Positions 7,785-17,097 of a DNA stretch of 64,000 nt are shown in pieces (positions within the stretch are counted from its first letter, which is position 1; each line of letters opens with the position of its first letter). Location of the stretch: positions 62,001-126,000 of the forward strand of contig JAABRM010000017.1 in NCBI GenBank assembly GCA_011390955.1. Direction: 5' to 3'. The notes under the pieces were generated by a model, which searched no databases, was not told where the DNA came from, and saw only the letters and a list, made by a program, of their open reading frames with translations. A program made the position numbers and the translations under genes. The stretch is from Oscillatoriales cyanobacterium. GTDB taxonomy: Bacteria; Cyanobacteriota; Cyanobacteriia; Cyanobacteriales; Laspinemataceae.

Positions 7785-8570
7785 ATGATAACTACACTCA
7801 ATCTGAATCGTCATCGGCAGGCAAGAATTTGGCTAGGGGAATTACCAAGTTTAATGCCAAGTTCAAAACATAATGAGACAAATTGTAGGATAGACAATTT
7901 TAAAATAGACAGCAGTAAGGAAAATGTATGCCATTTTTCTACTGGGGCAAAATTATTTGAAATGGATATATTTTATCGGAATTCTTCATTATTATTAAGA
8001 AGTAATCCAGGGTTGAATCAAGGACAAAAAGCCGCAGTGGAAATGATTATCCCATCAGCGGGACGCGCTCTTTACGGACTTTTAGGTGCGGAGTTTGTGA
8101 GCGATCGCTCTAATAAACTTTTGGTCAAAGTAGCGGTATCTGAAGCGGTATCTGAAGGTGTAGAACCAGAACTTGATTGGTCACTCGCTTCTAGCATTGA
8201 TAAAGTCTGTGCCGGTTTGCCGGTTGAATATGCGGACAGCGTATTTGATGGAGTGATTCATGCCGGAAAAATTCTCGGATCGGGGGTGCTTTTCTTCAAC
8301 TGTGCAGCGCATGGAGAGATAGGTTCTTCGCCCCAGATGTTTCGCCAACTTGCCCTAAAGGTAGTGCGATTAATTGCGGCTGCTTCTGTGAAAGAATCAC
8401 TCTCAGAGAAAGAGTTGATTTCATTGCTTGCCACTGACGAAAACGAGCGATCTCTGGCTCAAGTTCCGATCAAAAACTATGTTGCTTCATTAAATCTCTC
8501 TGGGTCGGCAAAAGGGGCATTTATTGATCCGGATCGTTGGTTTCCCGATGGTTTGCCCGAACTTATCTGA
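7785..8570 (+). CDS. Hypothetical protein, possible immunity partner of the 7388 toxin tail
   Basis: A 261-residue soluble protein from ATG 7785, chosen because the longer frame back to 7683 overlaps the preceding gene. No signal peptide or membrane helix is visible apart from one mildly hydrophobic segment (AGKILGSGVLFFNCAAHG). The C-terminus is rich in short helices (LALKVVRLIAAASVKESLSE). It begins one base after the stop of the toxin-like fragment, so co-transcription is likely. Its function is unknown and the immunity role rests on position only. Confidence 0.5.
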   Translation: MITTLNLNRHRQARIWLGELPSLMPSSKHNETNCRIDNFKIDSSKENVCHFSTGAKLFEMDIFYRNSSLLLRSNPGLNQGQKAAVEMIIPSAGRALYGLLGAEFVSDRSNKLLVKVAVSEAVSEGVEPELDWSLASSIDKVCAGLPVEYADSVFDGVIHAGKILGSGVLFFNCAAHGEIGSSPQMFRQLALKVVRLIAAASVKESLSEKELISLLATDENERSLAQVPIKNYVASLNLSGSAKGAFIDPDRWFPDGLPELI

Positions 8571-8765
8571 TATGAAATAAGAAAAATAGCGATCGCTTCC
8601 TCTGAGACGGGAAAAGTTTAACGTTTTTCTGGGTGTTTCAGGGCTTGAGTATAGAGAATTGCTGATGGTAGCCCATGAGAAACCCGGTTTCTGGGCTGAT
8701 AAATGATAAATATTTTCCTTATACACCATCTCGAAATACAATAAAATCAGATTCGGCCTCAACCC

Positions 8766-9509
8766 ATGCCCATGATTAACTCCCTAGAAACACAACTTTA
8801 TCACCTGCAACAACTGGCAAACAACCTGGTCGCGAACCAAATCACCCATTTAACTTTTGTCAGTGTTGGGGTCATTTTTCTGGCGGGTTTACTCACCAGT
8901 TTAACCCCTTGTATGCTTTCCATGTTGCCAATTACCATTGGCTATATTGGCGGTTATGAAACCAAAAATCGCCTAGAAGCAGCGGCCCAGTCTGCCTGGT
9001 TTTCCCTGGGACTCGCCACCACCCTAGCGGCTTTAGGAATTGCTGCCGCGACCTTGGGCAAAGTCTATGGACAAGTTGGCATTGGTTTGCCAATTCTGGT
9101 TAGCGCGATCGCTATTTTAATGGGTTTAAACTTACTCGAAGCTTTACCCATTCAACTGCCATCCTTTGACGGAATGCAGTGGATTTCCCAAGACTTACCG
9201 AAAGGCATTCGTTCTTACTTACTCGGTCTAACCTTTGGCTTAGTGGCTTCTCCTTGTAGTACCCCCGTCTTAGCCACATTATTAGCTTGGGTTTCCACCA
9301 GCCAAGACCTCATCTTAGGCGGGGTATTGCTATTAGCTTATGCCGCTGGTTATGTTTCCCCCTTAATTTTAGCCGGAACTTTTACCGCCAGCATCAAAAA
9401 ACTCTTAGAATTAAGAAAATGGTCTAGTTGGATTACTCCAGTCAGCGGCGCATTATTAGTCGGATTCGGGGTATTTACCCTCTTATTTAGACTCTTGCCC
9501 GTAGCTTAA
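8766..9509 (+). CDS. ccdA: Cytochrome c biogenesis protein CcdA (thiol-disulfide transporter)
   Basis: CcdA moves reducing equivalents across the thylakoid or plasma membrane to keep apocytochrome c cysteines reduced for haem attachment (system II). The 247-residue protein has six predicted helices and the two family cysteines in symmetric Pro-Cys motifs: LTPCMLSMLP near residue 50 and ASPCSTPVL near residue 166. The gene is followed after about 45 bases by ccs1, the haem-ligation partner, an arrangement conserved in cyanobacteria. Confidence 0.92.
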   Translation: MPMINSLETQLYHLQQLANNLVANQITHLTFVSVGVIFLAGLLTSLTPCMLSMLPITIGYIGGYETKNRLEAAAQSAWFSLGLATTLAALGIAAATLGKVYGQVGIGLPILVSAIAILMGLNLLEALPIQLPSFDGMQWISQDLPKGIRSYLLGLTFGLVASPCSTPVLATLLAWVSTSQDLILGGVLLLAYAAGYVSPLILAGTFTASIKKLLELRKWSSWITPVSGALLVGFGVFTLLFRLLPVA

Positions 9510-9554
9510 TTTTCGTCTGTGATTGACCGCTTGAAATCAAACCACAAATCAACC

Positions 9555-10976
9555 ATGAACTTAAACGAATCTAAAGACACTGTACCCGCAGAAAATCCGC
9601 CGGAAAATTCAGCCACCAAAACTTGGACAGCCAAACAATTACTCCGCAAAGGATTACTAATCATTGGCGATTTACGATTAGCGATTATCTTACTATTAGC
9701 GATCGCCTTCTTTAGTATCTCTGGCACCGTCATCGAACAAGGAGAACCCATCCAATTTTATCAAGCAAACTATCCCGAAAACCCAGCCTTATTTGGCTTC
9801 GTCACCTGGAAAGTAGTTAAAATTTTGGGTCTAGATCGTGTTTATAAAACCTGGTGGTTTCTCTCTATTTTAATCTTATTTGGTTCCAGCTTAACCGCTT
9901 GTACCTTTACCCATCAATTCCCTGCCCTCAAAGCAGCCCAAACCTGGAAATTTTATGAAAAACCCCGACAATATGAGAAATTAGCCCTCAGTACCCAACT
10001 CAGTGGCGGCCATCTCAACGAACTGGAACAAGTATTACAAAATCGGCGCTATCGCGTATTTCGAGAAGGCAATAAAATTTATGCCCGCAAAGGCTTAATT
10101 GGCAAAATTGGCCCAATTATTGTCCATGCCAGTATGTTGATTATTTTGGCGGGGGCAATTTGGGGCACCCTCACAGGAATTATGGCCCAACAATTAATCC
10201 CCAGTGGGGATAGTTTCAGCATCAATAATATTATCGATGCGGGGCCATTGGCGCAATTAAATGTGTTTAAAGATTGGTCAGTAAAAGTCAATCGATTCTG
10301 GATTGAATACCAAGAAGATGGCAAAATTGACCAGTTTTATTCTGACTTATCTGTATTGGATAATCAACAACAAGAAGTCGATCGCCAAACTATTCATGTA
10401 AACAAGCCTTTACGCTATCGGGGCGTAACCCTTTACCAAACAGATTGGTCGATTGCCGGGATTAAAGTCCGGCTGAATAATAGCCCGGTTTTGCAATTAC
10501 CAATGGGCGAATTAAAAACCGGCAGTAAGACCAGAGTTTGGGGGAGTTGGATTCCCACCAAAACTGATTTAAGTGATGGAGTTTCGGTGATTGCCATTGA
10601 CTTACAAGGCACGGTTTTACTCTATGGCAACGATGGCAAATTGATCGGCACTGCCCGCACCGGCAGCGCGATCGAAGTCAATGGGATCAACCTCACCATT
10701 GTCGATTTAGTAGGCAGTACCGGCTTACAAATTAAAAGCGATCCGGGCATTCCCATTGTTTACACCGGCTTTGGTTTACTCATGGTGGGAGTAATGATGA
10801 GTTACTTCTCTCACTCCCAAATTTGGGCTTTACAAAAAGACGGCAAATGTTATATTGGCGGTCGAACAAATCGGGCTTTAGTCACCTTTGAACGGGAAGT
10901 TTTACAAATTTTAGAACAGCTTAACCAACCCCCGTCCGGCGGCAATTCCCTAGAAACAAGTTCCGTGGGGATTTAA
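9555..10976 (+). CDS. ccs1: Cytochrome c biogenesis protein Ccs1/ResB
   Basis: Ccs1 (also CcsB/ResB) forms the system II cytochrome c synthase with CcsA, carrying haem to the lumenal or periplasmic side. About 473 residues from ATG 9555; a GTG at 9519 in the same frame would add 12 residues. Visible features are the N-terminal helix pair ([20 protein letters not shown], with VIEQGEP after it), a third helix ([20 protein letters not shown]), a large lumenal domain with [13 protein letters not shown], and a C-terminal helix ([20 protein letters not shown]). The length and the ResB motifs match the family. It is paired with ccdA. Confidence 0.92.
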   Translation: MNLNESKDTVPAENPPENSATKTWTAKQLLRKGLLIIGDLRLAIILLLAIAFFSISGTVIEQGEPIQFYQANYPENPALFGFVTWKVVKILGLDRVYKTWWFLSILILFGSSLTACTFTHQFPALKAAQTWKFYEKPRQYEKLALSTQLSGGHLNELEQVLQNRRYRVFREGNKIYARKGLIGKIGPIIVHASMLIILAGAIWGTLTGIMAQQLIPSGDSFSINNIIDAGPLAQLNVFKDWSVKVNRFWIEYQEDGKIDQFYSDLSVLDNQQQEVDRQTIHVNKPLRYRGVTLYQTDWSIAGIKVRLNNSPVLQLPMGELKTGSKTRVWGSWIPTKTDLSDGVSVIAIDLQGTVLLYGNDGKLIGTARTGSAIEVNGINLTIVDLVGSTGLQIKSDPGIPIVYTGFGLLMVGVMMSYFSHSQIWALQKDGKCYIGGRTNRALVTFEREVLQILEQLNQPPSGGNSLETSSVGI

Positions 10977-11016
10977 TCCCAAATTCGGTTGTCAAAACCC
11001 GTTTATAAACCCATCT

Positions 11017-11042
11017 GTCATTCCCGCGAATGCGGGAATCCA
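11017..11042. repeat. Small palindromic repeat (ATTCCCGC/GCGGGAAT)
   Basis: ATTCCCGCGAATGCGGGAAT is a 20-base near-palindrome flanked by GTC and CCA. The same element recurs at 42.13, 43.98-44.26 (four tandem copies) and 52.68 kb, and variants form the core of the MITEs. It lies between convergent genes here. Confidence 0.8.
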
Positions 11043-11155
11043 CCCTACTCCCTGGTTCAGGGCGAAGCATTCCGGCATATAGCAACTGTAGGGGGGGCAA
11101 TTGCCCACCCTACTTCTGTAACCGTGCCCCGAATGAAATAACACAAGTTGTCAAA

Positions 11156-13204
11156 CTAAAGCCACCCTCTAACCTCACTTTCGGTCAGGGTGCGCTCAAT
11201 TTTTATATATTCACTTTTCGTCGCTTCTAAAATATGTTTCATCATCACAGGTTCATCGGCTTCAGCGGCTAAAAATGCCGCATTTATGGCAATATTGCGG
11301 ATATTTCCTCCGGCTACATTCAGTTTGGCTAACTTCTTGAAGACTAATCCTTCCGTTGGGGTTTTTCCGGGGAAAATGCGCTGCCAAATTTCCCCCCGTT
11401 GATTGATATCTGGGAAAGGAAATTGCACCACAAATCTAATCCGGCGCAAAAATGCTTGGTCAATGGAATTTTTTAAGTTAGTGGTGAGAATGGCTAAACC
11501 CCGATAAGCTTCCATGCGCTGCAAGAGATAGCCCACTTCAATATTGGCATAGCGATCGTGACTATCTTTAACATCAGACCGTTTGCCAAATAAAGCATCA
11601 GCTTCATCAAATAATAATATCGCGCCGCCTCCTTCAGCAGCATCAAAAACCCGCCGCAAGTTTTTCTCGGTTTCGCCAATATATTTACTAACAATTGAAC
11701 TTAAATCAATCCGATAAAGGTCGAGTTGTAATTGTTTGGCTAAAATTTCTGCTGCCATTGTTTTCCCCGTGCCACTAGACCCAGCAAATAAGGCACTAAT
11801 GCCTAAGCCTCGGCCACTTTTGTCCCCAAAACCCCATTGTTCATAAACTTTAACTCTTTGTTTGACTTGGGCGTAGCATTCTTGCAAAACTTGTTTCTCT
11901 TTTTCCGGCAAGATTAAGTCATCCCAAGTGGCATTTGTGTCGATGCGTTGGGCTAATTCATCCATTTTTAACCGGGCTTGAAGGCGACAAGTTTGCCAGA
12001 GTTGATGATGAATTTGTTCCTGAATTTCTGTATATTCAGGTTGGGCATAATTTTCGGTTTGATTGGTTGCTAAATTGGGCAGATTTTCTAAGGCTTGATT
12101 GGTGATACCTTTGGCTTGCCAACAGGCAGAATGAATTGTGGCAGGACTGAGGTTAAAATGGGCGACTAAAGATTCAATATGGCCATTGAGATGAATCGCT
12201 ATATCCCCCAAGGCATTTTGCCAAACTATGCGTTGTTCGCGGGCGGTGGGATGAGTGACTTCTAGGGTAATTATCGGACGTTGCCGTTGGGTGCGCCGAT
12301 CGCGACTACTGACGATTAAAGGACATTTAATCGTATCAATAAAACGGGCTACGGTTGCCTCTCTCCATGCTTCATTACTTTCTAAGTGGTCGCAGTCGAG
12401 AAATATGGCACTTTTATTTAAAATATATTCGCGATCGCACAAACTTTTCAGTAAATTTTGTTGGGTTTGATCCGCTGGTAAAGCATCCGCTGACATCACC
12501 AATAAATTTAGGCCAAGGTCTGCACAAGCTTTAGCCGCGATCGCCTGTTTACTAGCCGGTTCCATCCCACATAATTGTAACACCGGAAACCGACCAAATT
12601 CGGCATAACTTTGCCCCCAACTAGCGACAATTTCTTCCGCCAACTCTTGATGAGAGGGAACCAACAGTAGGGGCGTTCTCGCATTCGCCCCTACCTCAAC
12701 ATAAAACTCTGGACTTAAAGCTTCAACAATGCCATGCAAGCGTTCATCTAAATAATTAACCCCCACCAAATAATGTAAAATTCGCTCATCAATTCGCAGG
12801 GGACTCGTGGCCAAAGTTCTGGCCGCCCCCACTTCAATTAATCGCCATTTTCTCAGGGGATTTATCGGACTCAGGGCATCCCAATGACCCCCCGGAAATA
12901 TGGCCAAGGCTAAACTAAACGTCGGATAAATTTTCTGCTCATGGCTTTGGGCTTGGGCACAAAGTCCGGCAAATTGAGCATCAAATTCTACCGCCGCACA
13001 TAATACTAATAAATCCCGTTCAAACGGGGAAAGTTTGAAGGCTTCACAAACCGTTTCTAACGCCGTCGGTTGGCTGAACTGGCTAGGAGGCAAAGGCGGT
13101 AATTTAACTTTACCAGTATTCTGGTTAATCATTAGTTCTAATGCCCCTTGCACCCGCGCGATCGCACCCATCAAATACTTTTGATTTTCGTCTTGCCAGT
13201 TCAT
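11156..13204 (-). CDS. AAA+ ATPase of contractile injection system (Afp15-like)
   Basis: A 682-residue protein with a long N-terminal region (a degenerate ATPase-like half with GILVEALSP-type helices, DCDHLESNEAWREATVARF) and an intact C-terminal AAA+ module. Walker A is GSSGTGKTMA near residue 475, Walker B ILLFDEADALFGKR near 533, and an arginine-finger-like FLRRIRFVVQFPFP follows. This two-half architecture is typical of the ATPase at the end of phage-tail-like injection system clusters (Afp15/Pvc15), thought to aid assembly or substrate loading. It is the last gene of the minus-strand CIS cluster. Cytosolic; catalytic residues appear intact. Confidence 0.85.
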   Translation of the reverse strand: MNWQDENQKYLMGAIARVQGALELMINQNTGKVKLPPLPPSQFSQPTALETVCEAFKLSPFERDLLVLCAAVEFDAQFAGLCAQAQSHEQKIYPTFSLALAIFPGGHWDALSPINPLRKWRLIEVGAARTLATSPLRIDERILHYLVGVNYLDERLHGIVEALSPEFYVEVGANARTPLLLVPSHQELAEEIVASWGQSYAEFGRFPVLQLCGMEPASKQAIAAKACADLGLNLLVMSADALPADQTQQNLLKSLCDREYILNKSAIFLDCDHLESNEAWREATVARFIDTIKCPLIVSSRDRRTQRQRPIITLEVTHPTAREQRIVWQNALGDIAIHLNGHIESLVAHFNLSPATIHSACWQAKGITNQALENLPNLATNQTENYAQPEYTEIQEQIHHQLWQTCRLQARLKMDELAQRIDTNATWDDLILPEKEKQVLQECYAQVKQRVKVYEQWGFGDKSGRGLGISALFAGSSGTGKTMAAEILAKQLQLDLYRIDLSSIVSKYIGETEKNLRRVFDAAEGGGAILLFDEADALFGKRSDVKDSHDRYANIEVGYLLQRMEAYRGLAILTTNLKNSIDQAFLRRIRFVVQFPFPDINQRGEIWQRIFPGKTPTEGLVFKKLAKLNVAGGNIRNIAINAAFLAAEADEPVMMKHILEATKSEYIKIERTLTESEVRGWL

Positions 13205-13248
13205 AATAATTCCCGATTATTCCCGATTATTCCCGGTACTATCTTAGT

Positions 13249-13467
13249 CTACGTTGATTTCAGCAAATCTTCTAAATAATTTTCCGCTTCTTCTGGAGTC
13301 AGCAGCAGTTCTCGATCTTTTCTCAGAATTTCATACTTGCCGCCCCGATAACCATGCCCAATAATCAGCTTCGCTTTAACTGCCTCATTCCCTAACTTAT
13401 GCAACCGATTATAACTCAGGGTTTCCATCTCTCTTTCTAATTGTTGTCTCAATTCTTCTTCATTCAT
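13249..13467 (-). CDS. Small conserved-looking protein inside the CIS operon, 72 aa
   Basis: A short charged protein with helices at both ends (EEELRQQLEREMETLSYNRL and LTPEEAENYLEDLLKST) around a central basic GHGYRGGKYEILRKDRELLL strand region. It lies between the long Pvc16-like gene and the ATPase, on the same strand, 44 bases before the ATPase start. I know no named CIS component of this type. It may be an accessory or adaptor for the ATPase, or unrelated. Confidence 0.55.
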   Translation of the reverse strand: MNEEELRQQLEREMETLSYNRLHKLGNEAVKAKLIIGHGYRGGKYEILRKDRELLLTPEEAENYLEDLLKST

Positions 13468-13578
13468 CGCTTTAATTCCTTATTTTTGTTCTTGGTTACT
13501 TGTTGCTTGTTATTGGTTATTATTTATTCAGATTTAAGTAAACCAAAAAATAACTAATAACCAACAATTTATGACAAT

Positions 13579-14943
13579 TTAGCGGACTAAAATCCTCGGT
13601 TCTTTATACCATTGAAAGGTCTTACTATTCTGGTCTGTATCCACCGTCAGAAGACTTTCAGCCCCATCAATTTGCAAACGGACTAAATATTCCCCTGGTT
13701 TAATACTCTCTATAGGAATCGTGATGAGGTTTTGATCCGTGCGACGGGCTGGGGCATCAAACAAATAAGCATTGGGATTTTCGATGATTTTCTCATTTAA
13801 AATTAGCACCACCCGCTGCTTTTTGCCCACAGTCAAATTCACCCGCACTTTAATTTGGGCCGATCGCGTTGGTTCTTCCCGACCCTGCAAATTAGAAACC
13901 GTAGCTTTCAGAACCGTGGGACGCAAAACAAACGGCGCGGCATTCGACTCCAAAGACTGATAGGATTTATTGTCTGGGGAATGATATAAATTTGTCGTCG
14001 TTTGTTCACCCTCGGTCGCTGCCGCACCATAGACCGGAATCACATTTAGACGTTGGGTAATCCGATGAATCACCTGTAAACTTTGCACCCCAGGCATCAA
14101 GACATCATCGGGCACTGAACTCAGGGGTAAAATAAGCTGATTTTCCGTCACCTCAAAGGGGGTGACTTCCACTTCCCCAATGCGGACTAGGGTCGTAGAA
14201 GCTTTCAGATTTCTCCCTTGAATTAATAAGGTACTATCTTTAAGAATCGGCGCCCCCGGCCCGACTTGAGAAATCACCCGATCCACGATCGGGGAATAAC
14301 CAAACGGCACCGCTGCCAGCCCGCGAAGACGCACCGGCAAAGCTTTCTTGCTGACTTGTTCTCCTTCCAAAATTACCACGCTGGCTTTATAAGCTAAGGA
14401 TAAAGCGTAGGGAGTTTGGAAAAATACCGACCAAATTTTTGATAAATCTTCCAAAGATAAATTCAGGGGCGTGAAGATAATTTGCTCCACCTGTTGATCT
14501 AAGTCAGAACTAACTAAATAAGGAAAAGTTTCATCGGCAATGGTTTCTAGAATAGAGTCTTTATCCAAAATCGCGCGATCGTTCAAAGCCCGAATCACAC
14601 TACCCATGATCCGTTGCGGTTCCAGATCCATATCATTGCCGTAGAAACTAATCAGATAATTCAAATCCCAAGCGGTGCGGTTTTGCTTACTATCTCTGCT
14701 GGTCTGCGATCGCGATGTTGCATCCGCAACGCTACGCGATCGCACATCTGCACTTTTTTGCCAAATTGGATTTGGCGTCGTTTGATACAAATACAAATTC
14801 ACCCCTCGTTCGGGGGTCGCACTGCCTGCATTCGCTGGTCGAGCCATTGTCACCCTGGTGCCATCGATGTCAATTTGAATCGCCTCTTGCAAAACTCGCT
14901 GCAAAGCGGCGGTGACAGTCGGAATGGCTAAATAATTACTCAT
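13579..14943 (-). CDS. DUF4255/Pvc16-like CIS protein, long form with extra C-terminal domains
   Basis: The N-terminal 200 residues match the DUF4255 (Pvc16/Afp16) family: NLYLYQTTPNP, AWDLNYLISFYGNDMDLEPQ, and SLAYKASVVILEGEQ. Afp16 acts at the distal end of the tail, ending tube and sheath assembly. This 454-residue version continues with two beta-rich, IPT/TIG-like segments (GPGAPILKDSTLLIQGRNLK and LFDAPARRTDQNLITIPIES). A second, short DUF4255 protein is encoded at 20351-20884. A palindrome at 14705-14743 adds about 13 residues (RSRSVADATSRSQ) in a loop without breaking the frame. Confidence 0.8.
   Translation of the reverse strand: MSNYLAIPTVTAALQRVLQEAIQIDIDGTRVTMARPANAGSATPERGVNLYLYQTTPNPIWQKSADVRSRSVADATSRSQTSRDSKQNRTAWDLNYLISFYGNDMDLEPQRIMGSVIRALNDRAILDKDSILETIADETFPYLVSSDLDQQVEQIIFTPLNLSLEDLSKIWSVFFQTPYALSLAYKASVVILEGEQVSKKALPVRLRGLAAVPFGYSPIVDRVISQVGPGAPILKDSTLLIQGRNLKASTTLVRIGEVEVTPFEVTENQLILPLSSVPDDVLMPGVQSLQVIHRITQRLNVIPVYGAAATEGEQTTTNLYHSPDNKSYQSLESNAAPFVLRPTVLKATVSNLQGREEPTRSAQIKVRVNLTVGKKQRVVLILNEKIIENPNAYLFDAPARRTDQNLITIPIESIKPGEYLVRLQIDGAESLLTVDTDQNSKTFQWYKEPRILVR
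14705..14743. repeat. 39-bp palindromic element inside the Pvc16-like gene
   Basis: TGCGATCGCG at the left pairs with CGCGATCGCA at the right, and an inner GTTGC pairs with GCAAC, giving a nested palindrome with HIP1 ends. Length is a multiple of three and the frame stays open. It encodes an Arg/Ser-rich patch where DUF4255 proteins normally have a variable loop. Confidence 0.7.
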
Positions 14944-14996
14944 AATTATCTACGGATATCTGCGGATACTTTTCATCTAATTCTAAGGGTAAATTA

Positions 14997-15452
14997 TCAT
15001 TTACGCAGTTGGGAAATCAACTGCACCCAGCGCGATCGCTCGGAATGTTCCAAACTTAAAATATCATCTAACGACCAATGAAAATAAAAAGCAATCAAAG
15101 CTACCTCTTGGTATAATTGCTCCAAGGGATAGCCGAAAACTTTCCCACCCGAAACCACATCCAAAGGCTGATGAATCTGGCCAAAAAAGTCCCGCAAATA
15201 GAGGAGATCGATTAAAAAAAGCTGTTCCAACATTTCGGGAGTCACCACCGATAAATGCCCGAAATCATCAATTAACCGGGACAACATCACCAACATCCCA
15301 TAAGCTGGATTTTGCCTCACTTGGGGATGCTTTTGCACATAAATTTCATCCTCACCTGTAGCGAGTCGCATCATCCCGACTTGATGAATACTTCCCTCTG
15401 CATCCAAAAATCCCTTGGGCAGAGTAAACTCAAATATTGTCGAATTCCTCAT
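14997..15452 (-). CDS. CIS tail-assembly protein fused to a DUF6760-like C-terminal module
   Basis: A 151-residue protein from ATG 15452; the frame runs further upstream but into the MITE at 15494-15644. The first 105 residues resemble phage tail-assembly chaperone-like proteins (FEFTLPKGFLDAEGSIHQVG, QNPAYGMLVMLSRLI, IDLLYLRDFFGQI). The C-terminus (YPLEQLYQEVALIAFYFHWS, then LEHSERSRWVQLI) matches the small DUF6760 family often found as separate genes in CIS clusters. It is a paralogue of 15670-16044, which lacks this tail. Probable role: scaffold or chaperone for tube or baseplate assembly. Confidence 0.75.
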   Translation of the reverse strand: MRNSTIFEFTLPKGFLDAEGSIHQVGMMRLATGEDEIYVQKHPQVRQNPAYGMLVMLSRLIDDFGHLSVVTPEMLEQLFLIDLLYLRDFFGQIHQPLDVVSGGKVFGYPLEQLYQEVALIAFYFHWSLDDILSLEHSERSRWVQLISQLRK

Positions 15453-15493
15453 AGCAAAACATCGAGCATCTTGACTATAATACTTGACTATAA

Positions 15494-15644
15494 TAAGTAG
15501 GTGAACATAATTAATTGCACTTTTCGTTCCCCGCCGATAGGCTTTGGATTCCCGTCGGAGTTTACCCCCGCGAATGCGTGGGGCGGGAATGACAGGTTTT
15601 TTCTGATATGGTCTGTGGTGCATTTATTTCTGCCCGTCTACTTA
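15494..15644 (+). mobile_element. MITE with TAAGTAGGTG terminal inverted repeats, copy 2
   Basis: A 151-base copy of the element at 7210-7360, same orientation. It lies within the CIS operon, between the two tail-assembly paralogues and about 40 bases upstream of the start at 15452. The flanks carry CTTGACTATAAT: two copies to the left and one directly to the right, which may reflect a local duplication at insertion. The core between ATTCCCG and CGGGAAT differs from copy 1. Confidence 0.8.
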
Positions 15645-15669
15645 CTTGACTATAATGCTTAACTGAATT

Positions 15670-16044
15670 TTACTGAAATTCCGTCATCATCCCGCCCATT
15701 TCTGGATTTTCCTCAGCGGGAGAAGCGGGGGAAATAATCTCTGGGTCTGGGGGTTCCAACTCATTAATCTGGCGATAAAACTTTTGTAAATAATTCAAAT
15801 CAACCGCAAACAGATTTTCCATCATCATCGGACTGACTGACTCCAATGCCCCCAGACGAATAATCACCCGCGATAAAATCAGAATCGTCGCATAAGCGGG
15901 ATTAGATTTCACTCGCGGATCCCGCAAAGGAACAATCTCATCGATCGCCCTTGCCAAACGCATCACTCCTTTGCGGTGGAGGTTGCCCGCTTCATCCAAA
16001 TATCCCTTGGGCAAAGTAAACTCAAACTCCGTTTGAATCATCAT
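15670..16044 (-). CDS. CIS tail-assembly protein, short paralogue
   Basis: A 124-residue protein with the same opening as its neighbour (FEFTLPKGYLDEAGNLHRKG, then VMRLARAIDEIVPLRDPRVK, NPAYATILILSRVIIRLG, VDLNYLQKFYRQI). The C-terminus is Pro/Glu/Met-rich and ends without a DUF6760 module. Phage tail-assembly proteins with this layout connect sheath/tube genes to baseplate genes. Two paralogues in a row suggest specialised partners. The distance to the preceding tube gene is about 200 bases. Confidence 0.75.
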   Translation of the reverse strand: MMIQTEFEFTLPKGYLDEAGNLHRKGVMRLARAIDEIVPLRDPRVKSNPAYATILILSRVIIRLGALESVSPMMMENLFAVDLNYLQKFYRQINELEPPDPEIISPASPAEENPEMGGMMTEFQ

Positions 16045-16169
16045 AAGATAACAGTGGTTATATTTATTAACTACAGTTGCCGGTTCACCGTTAACAATTG
16101 ACCATTAACAGGTGAATTTTGGCAGCAGAATGCTACTATCTACAATCACACAATTTCTCATTTTAAGGG

Positions 16170-16217
16170 AAATTTCCTGAAAATTTCCTGAAAATTTCCT
16201 GAAAATTTCCTGAAAAT
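16170..16217. repeat. 11-base tandem repeat TTTCCTGAAAA
   Basis: About four to five head-to-tail copies of TTTCCTGAAAA lie just downstream of the third tube gene. Each unit is nearly self-complementary (TTTC..GAAA), so the block may form alternative small hairpins. Confidence 0.7.
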
Positions 16218-16241
16218 TGACTGGAAATTGCGGGAAAACAA

Positions 16242-16784
16242 TCATAGCAGAGATTTAGCTAACCCCGCAATACTAGATATCGCCGCCCCAATTGCCCCAC
16301 CGGATAAATCAACTCTTTTTAACTCTTCCACCGCGACTTCTAATTCTTCTAGTTCCAACTCTCCAGAACTCACTGAGAGATCGGAAATTGTATAACTCAC
16401 GGGCCAAGCATTTTTAAATTCCAAGCGAAACTGTTGTTGCGCCCCTTGATCGTAAATAGTTAAAGATCCATCTTGTTTTTCTGCCCCCCACTGACCTTCT
16501 TGTACCGATTCTAACCAATTCCACAGGGTCATCGAACAAGTCAGCCCTCGACGCAATGTTATATTACTATACTTCACATTGCCAGGGATTTTTGTAGTCA
16601 CCACTCGGCCTTTTTTTGCGTCCCCCCACTGTTGAGGCGTCACCTCAGTGGCTTCGACAATATCCTGAGTCACTTTAAAGCCGCTACATTCCATAAAATA
16701 GCCATCCACTGACTCATCGCTGCCATCAAGATTCAGTTCTAAAAAAAATCGACATCTGGCTAAAACTTCGGGAAAATCTGCCAC
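16242..16784 (-). CDS. CIS tail tube protein, T4 gp19/TIGR02241 type
   Basis: The 180-residue product carries the tube-protein pattern: an early FFLELNLDGSDESVDGYFME, then CSGFKVTQDIVEATEVTPQQ, KYSNITLRRGLT, and a C-terminal FKNAWPVSYTISDLSVS. These proteins stack as hexameric rings to form the inner tube pushed out by sheath contraction. The start is GTG at 16784, preceded at good distance by AAGGAGA. It diverges strongly from the other two tube genes and may be the proximal, baseplate-linked tube (Afp5-like). Confidence 0.85.
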   Translation of the reverse strand: MADFPEVLARCRFFLELNLDGSDESVDGYFMECSGFKVTQDIVEATEVTPQQWGDAKKGRVVTTKIPGNVKYSNITLRRGLTCSMTLWNWLESVQEGQWGAEKQDGSLTIYDQGAQQQFRLEFKNAWPVSYTISDLSVSSGELELEELEVAVEELKRVDLSGGAIGAAISSIAGLAKSLL

Positions 16785-16862
16785 GGTTATCTCCTTATTT
16801 TGCTCTAATTTAATTTGCTTAAATTTGCTTAAATTTGCTTAAATATTCTTCAATATCGATCC

Positions 16863-17073
16863 GATCCCCCGTAGGGACACCGCATTGCCGTGTCCCTACA
16901 AATAGAGGGTAATTTATATCGATCCCCCGTAGGGACACCGCATTGCCGTGTCCCTACAAATAAAGGGTAATTTATATCGATCCCCCGTAGGGACACCGCA
17001 TTGCCGTGTCCCTACAAATAAAGGGTAATTTATATCGATCCCCCGTAGCAATGCCGTGTCCCTACAAATAAAG
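16863..17073. repeat. 58-bp tandem repeat between two tube genes
   Basis: Units start GATCCCCCGTAGGGACACCG at 16863, 16921 and 16979, with a shortened fourth at 17037. Each contains the inverted arms GTAGGGACAC and GTGTCCCTAC, so each can form a hairpin. The block separates the third tube gene from the second and may attenuate read-through within the operon. Confidence 0.85.
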
Positions 17074-17097
17074 GAGACTTTCTATCAGAAACAATCC

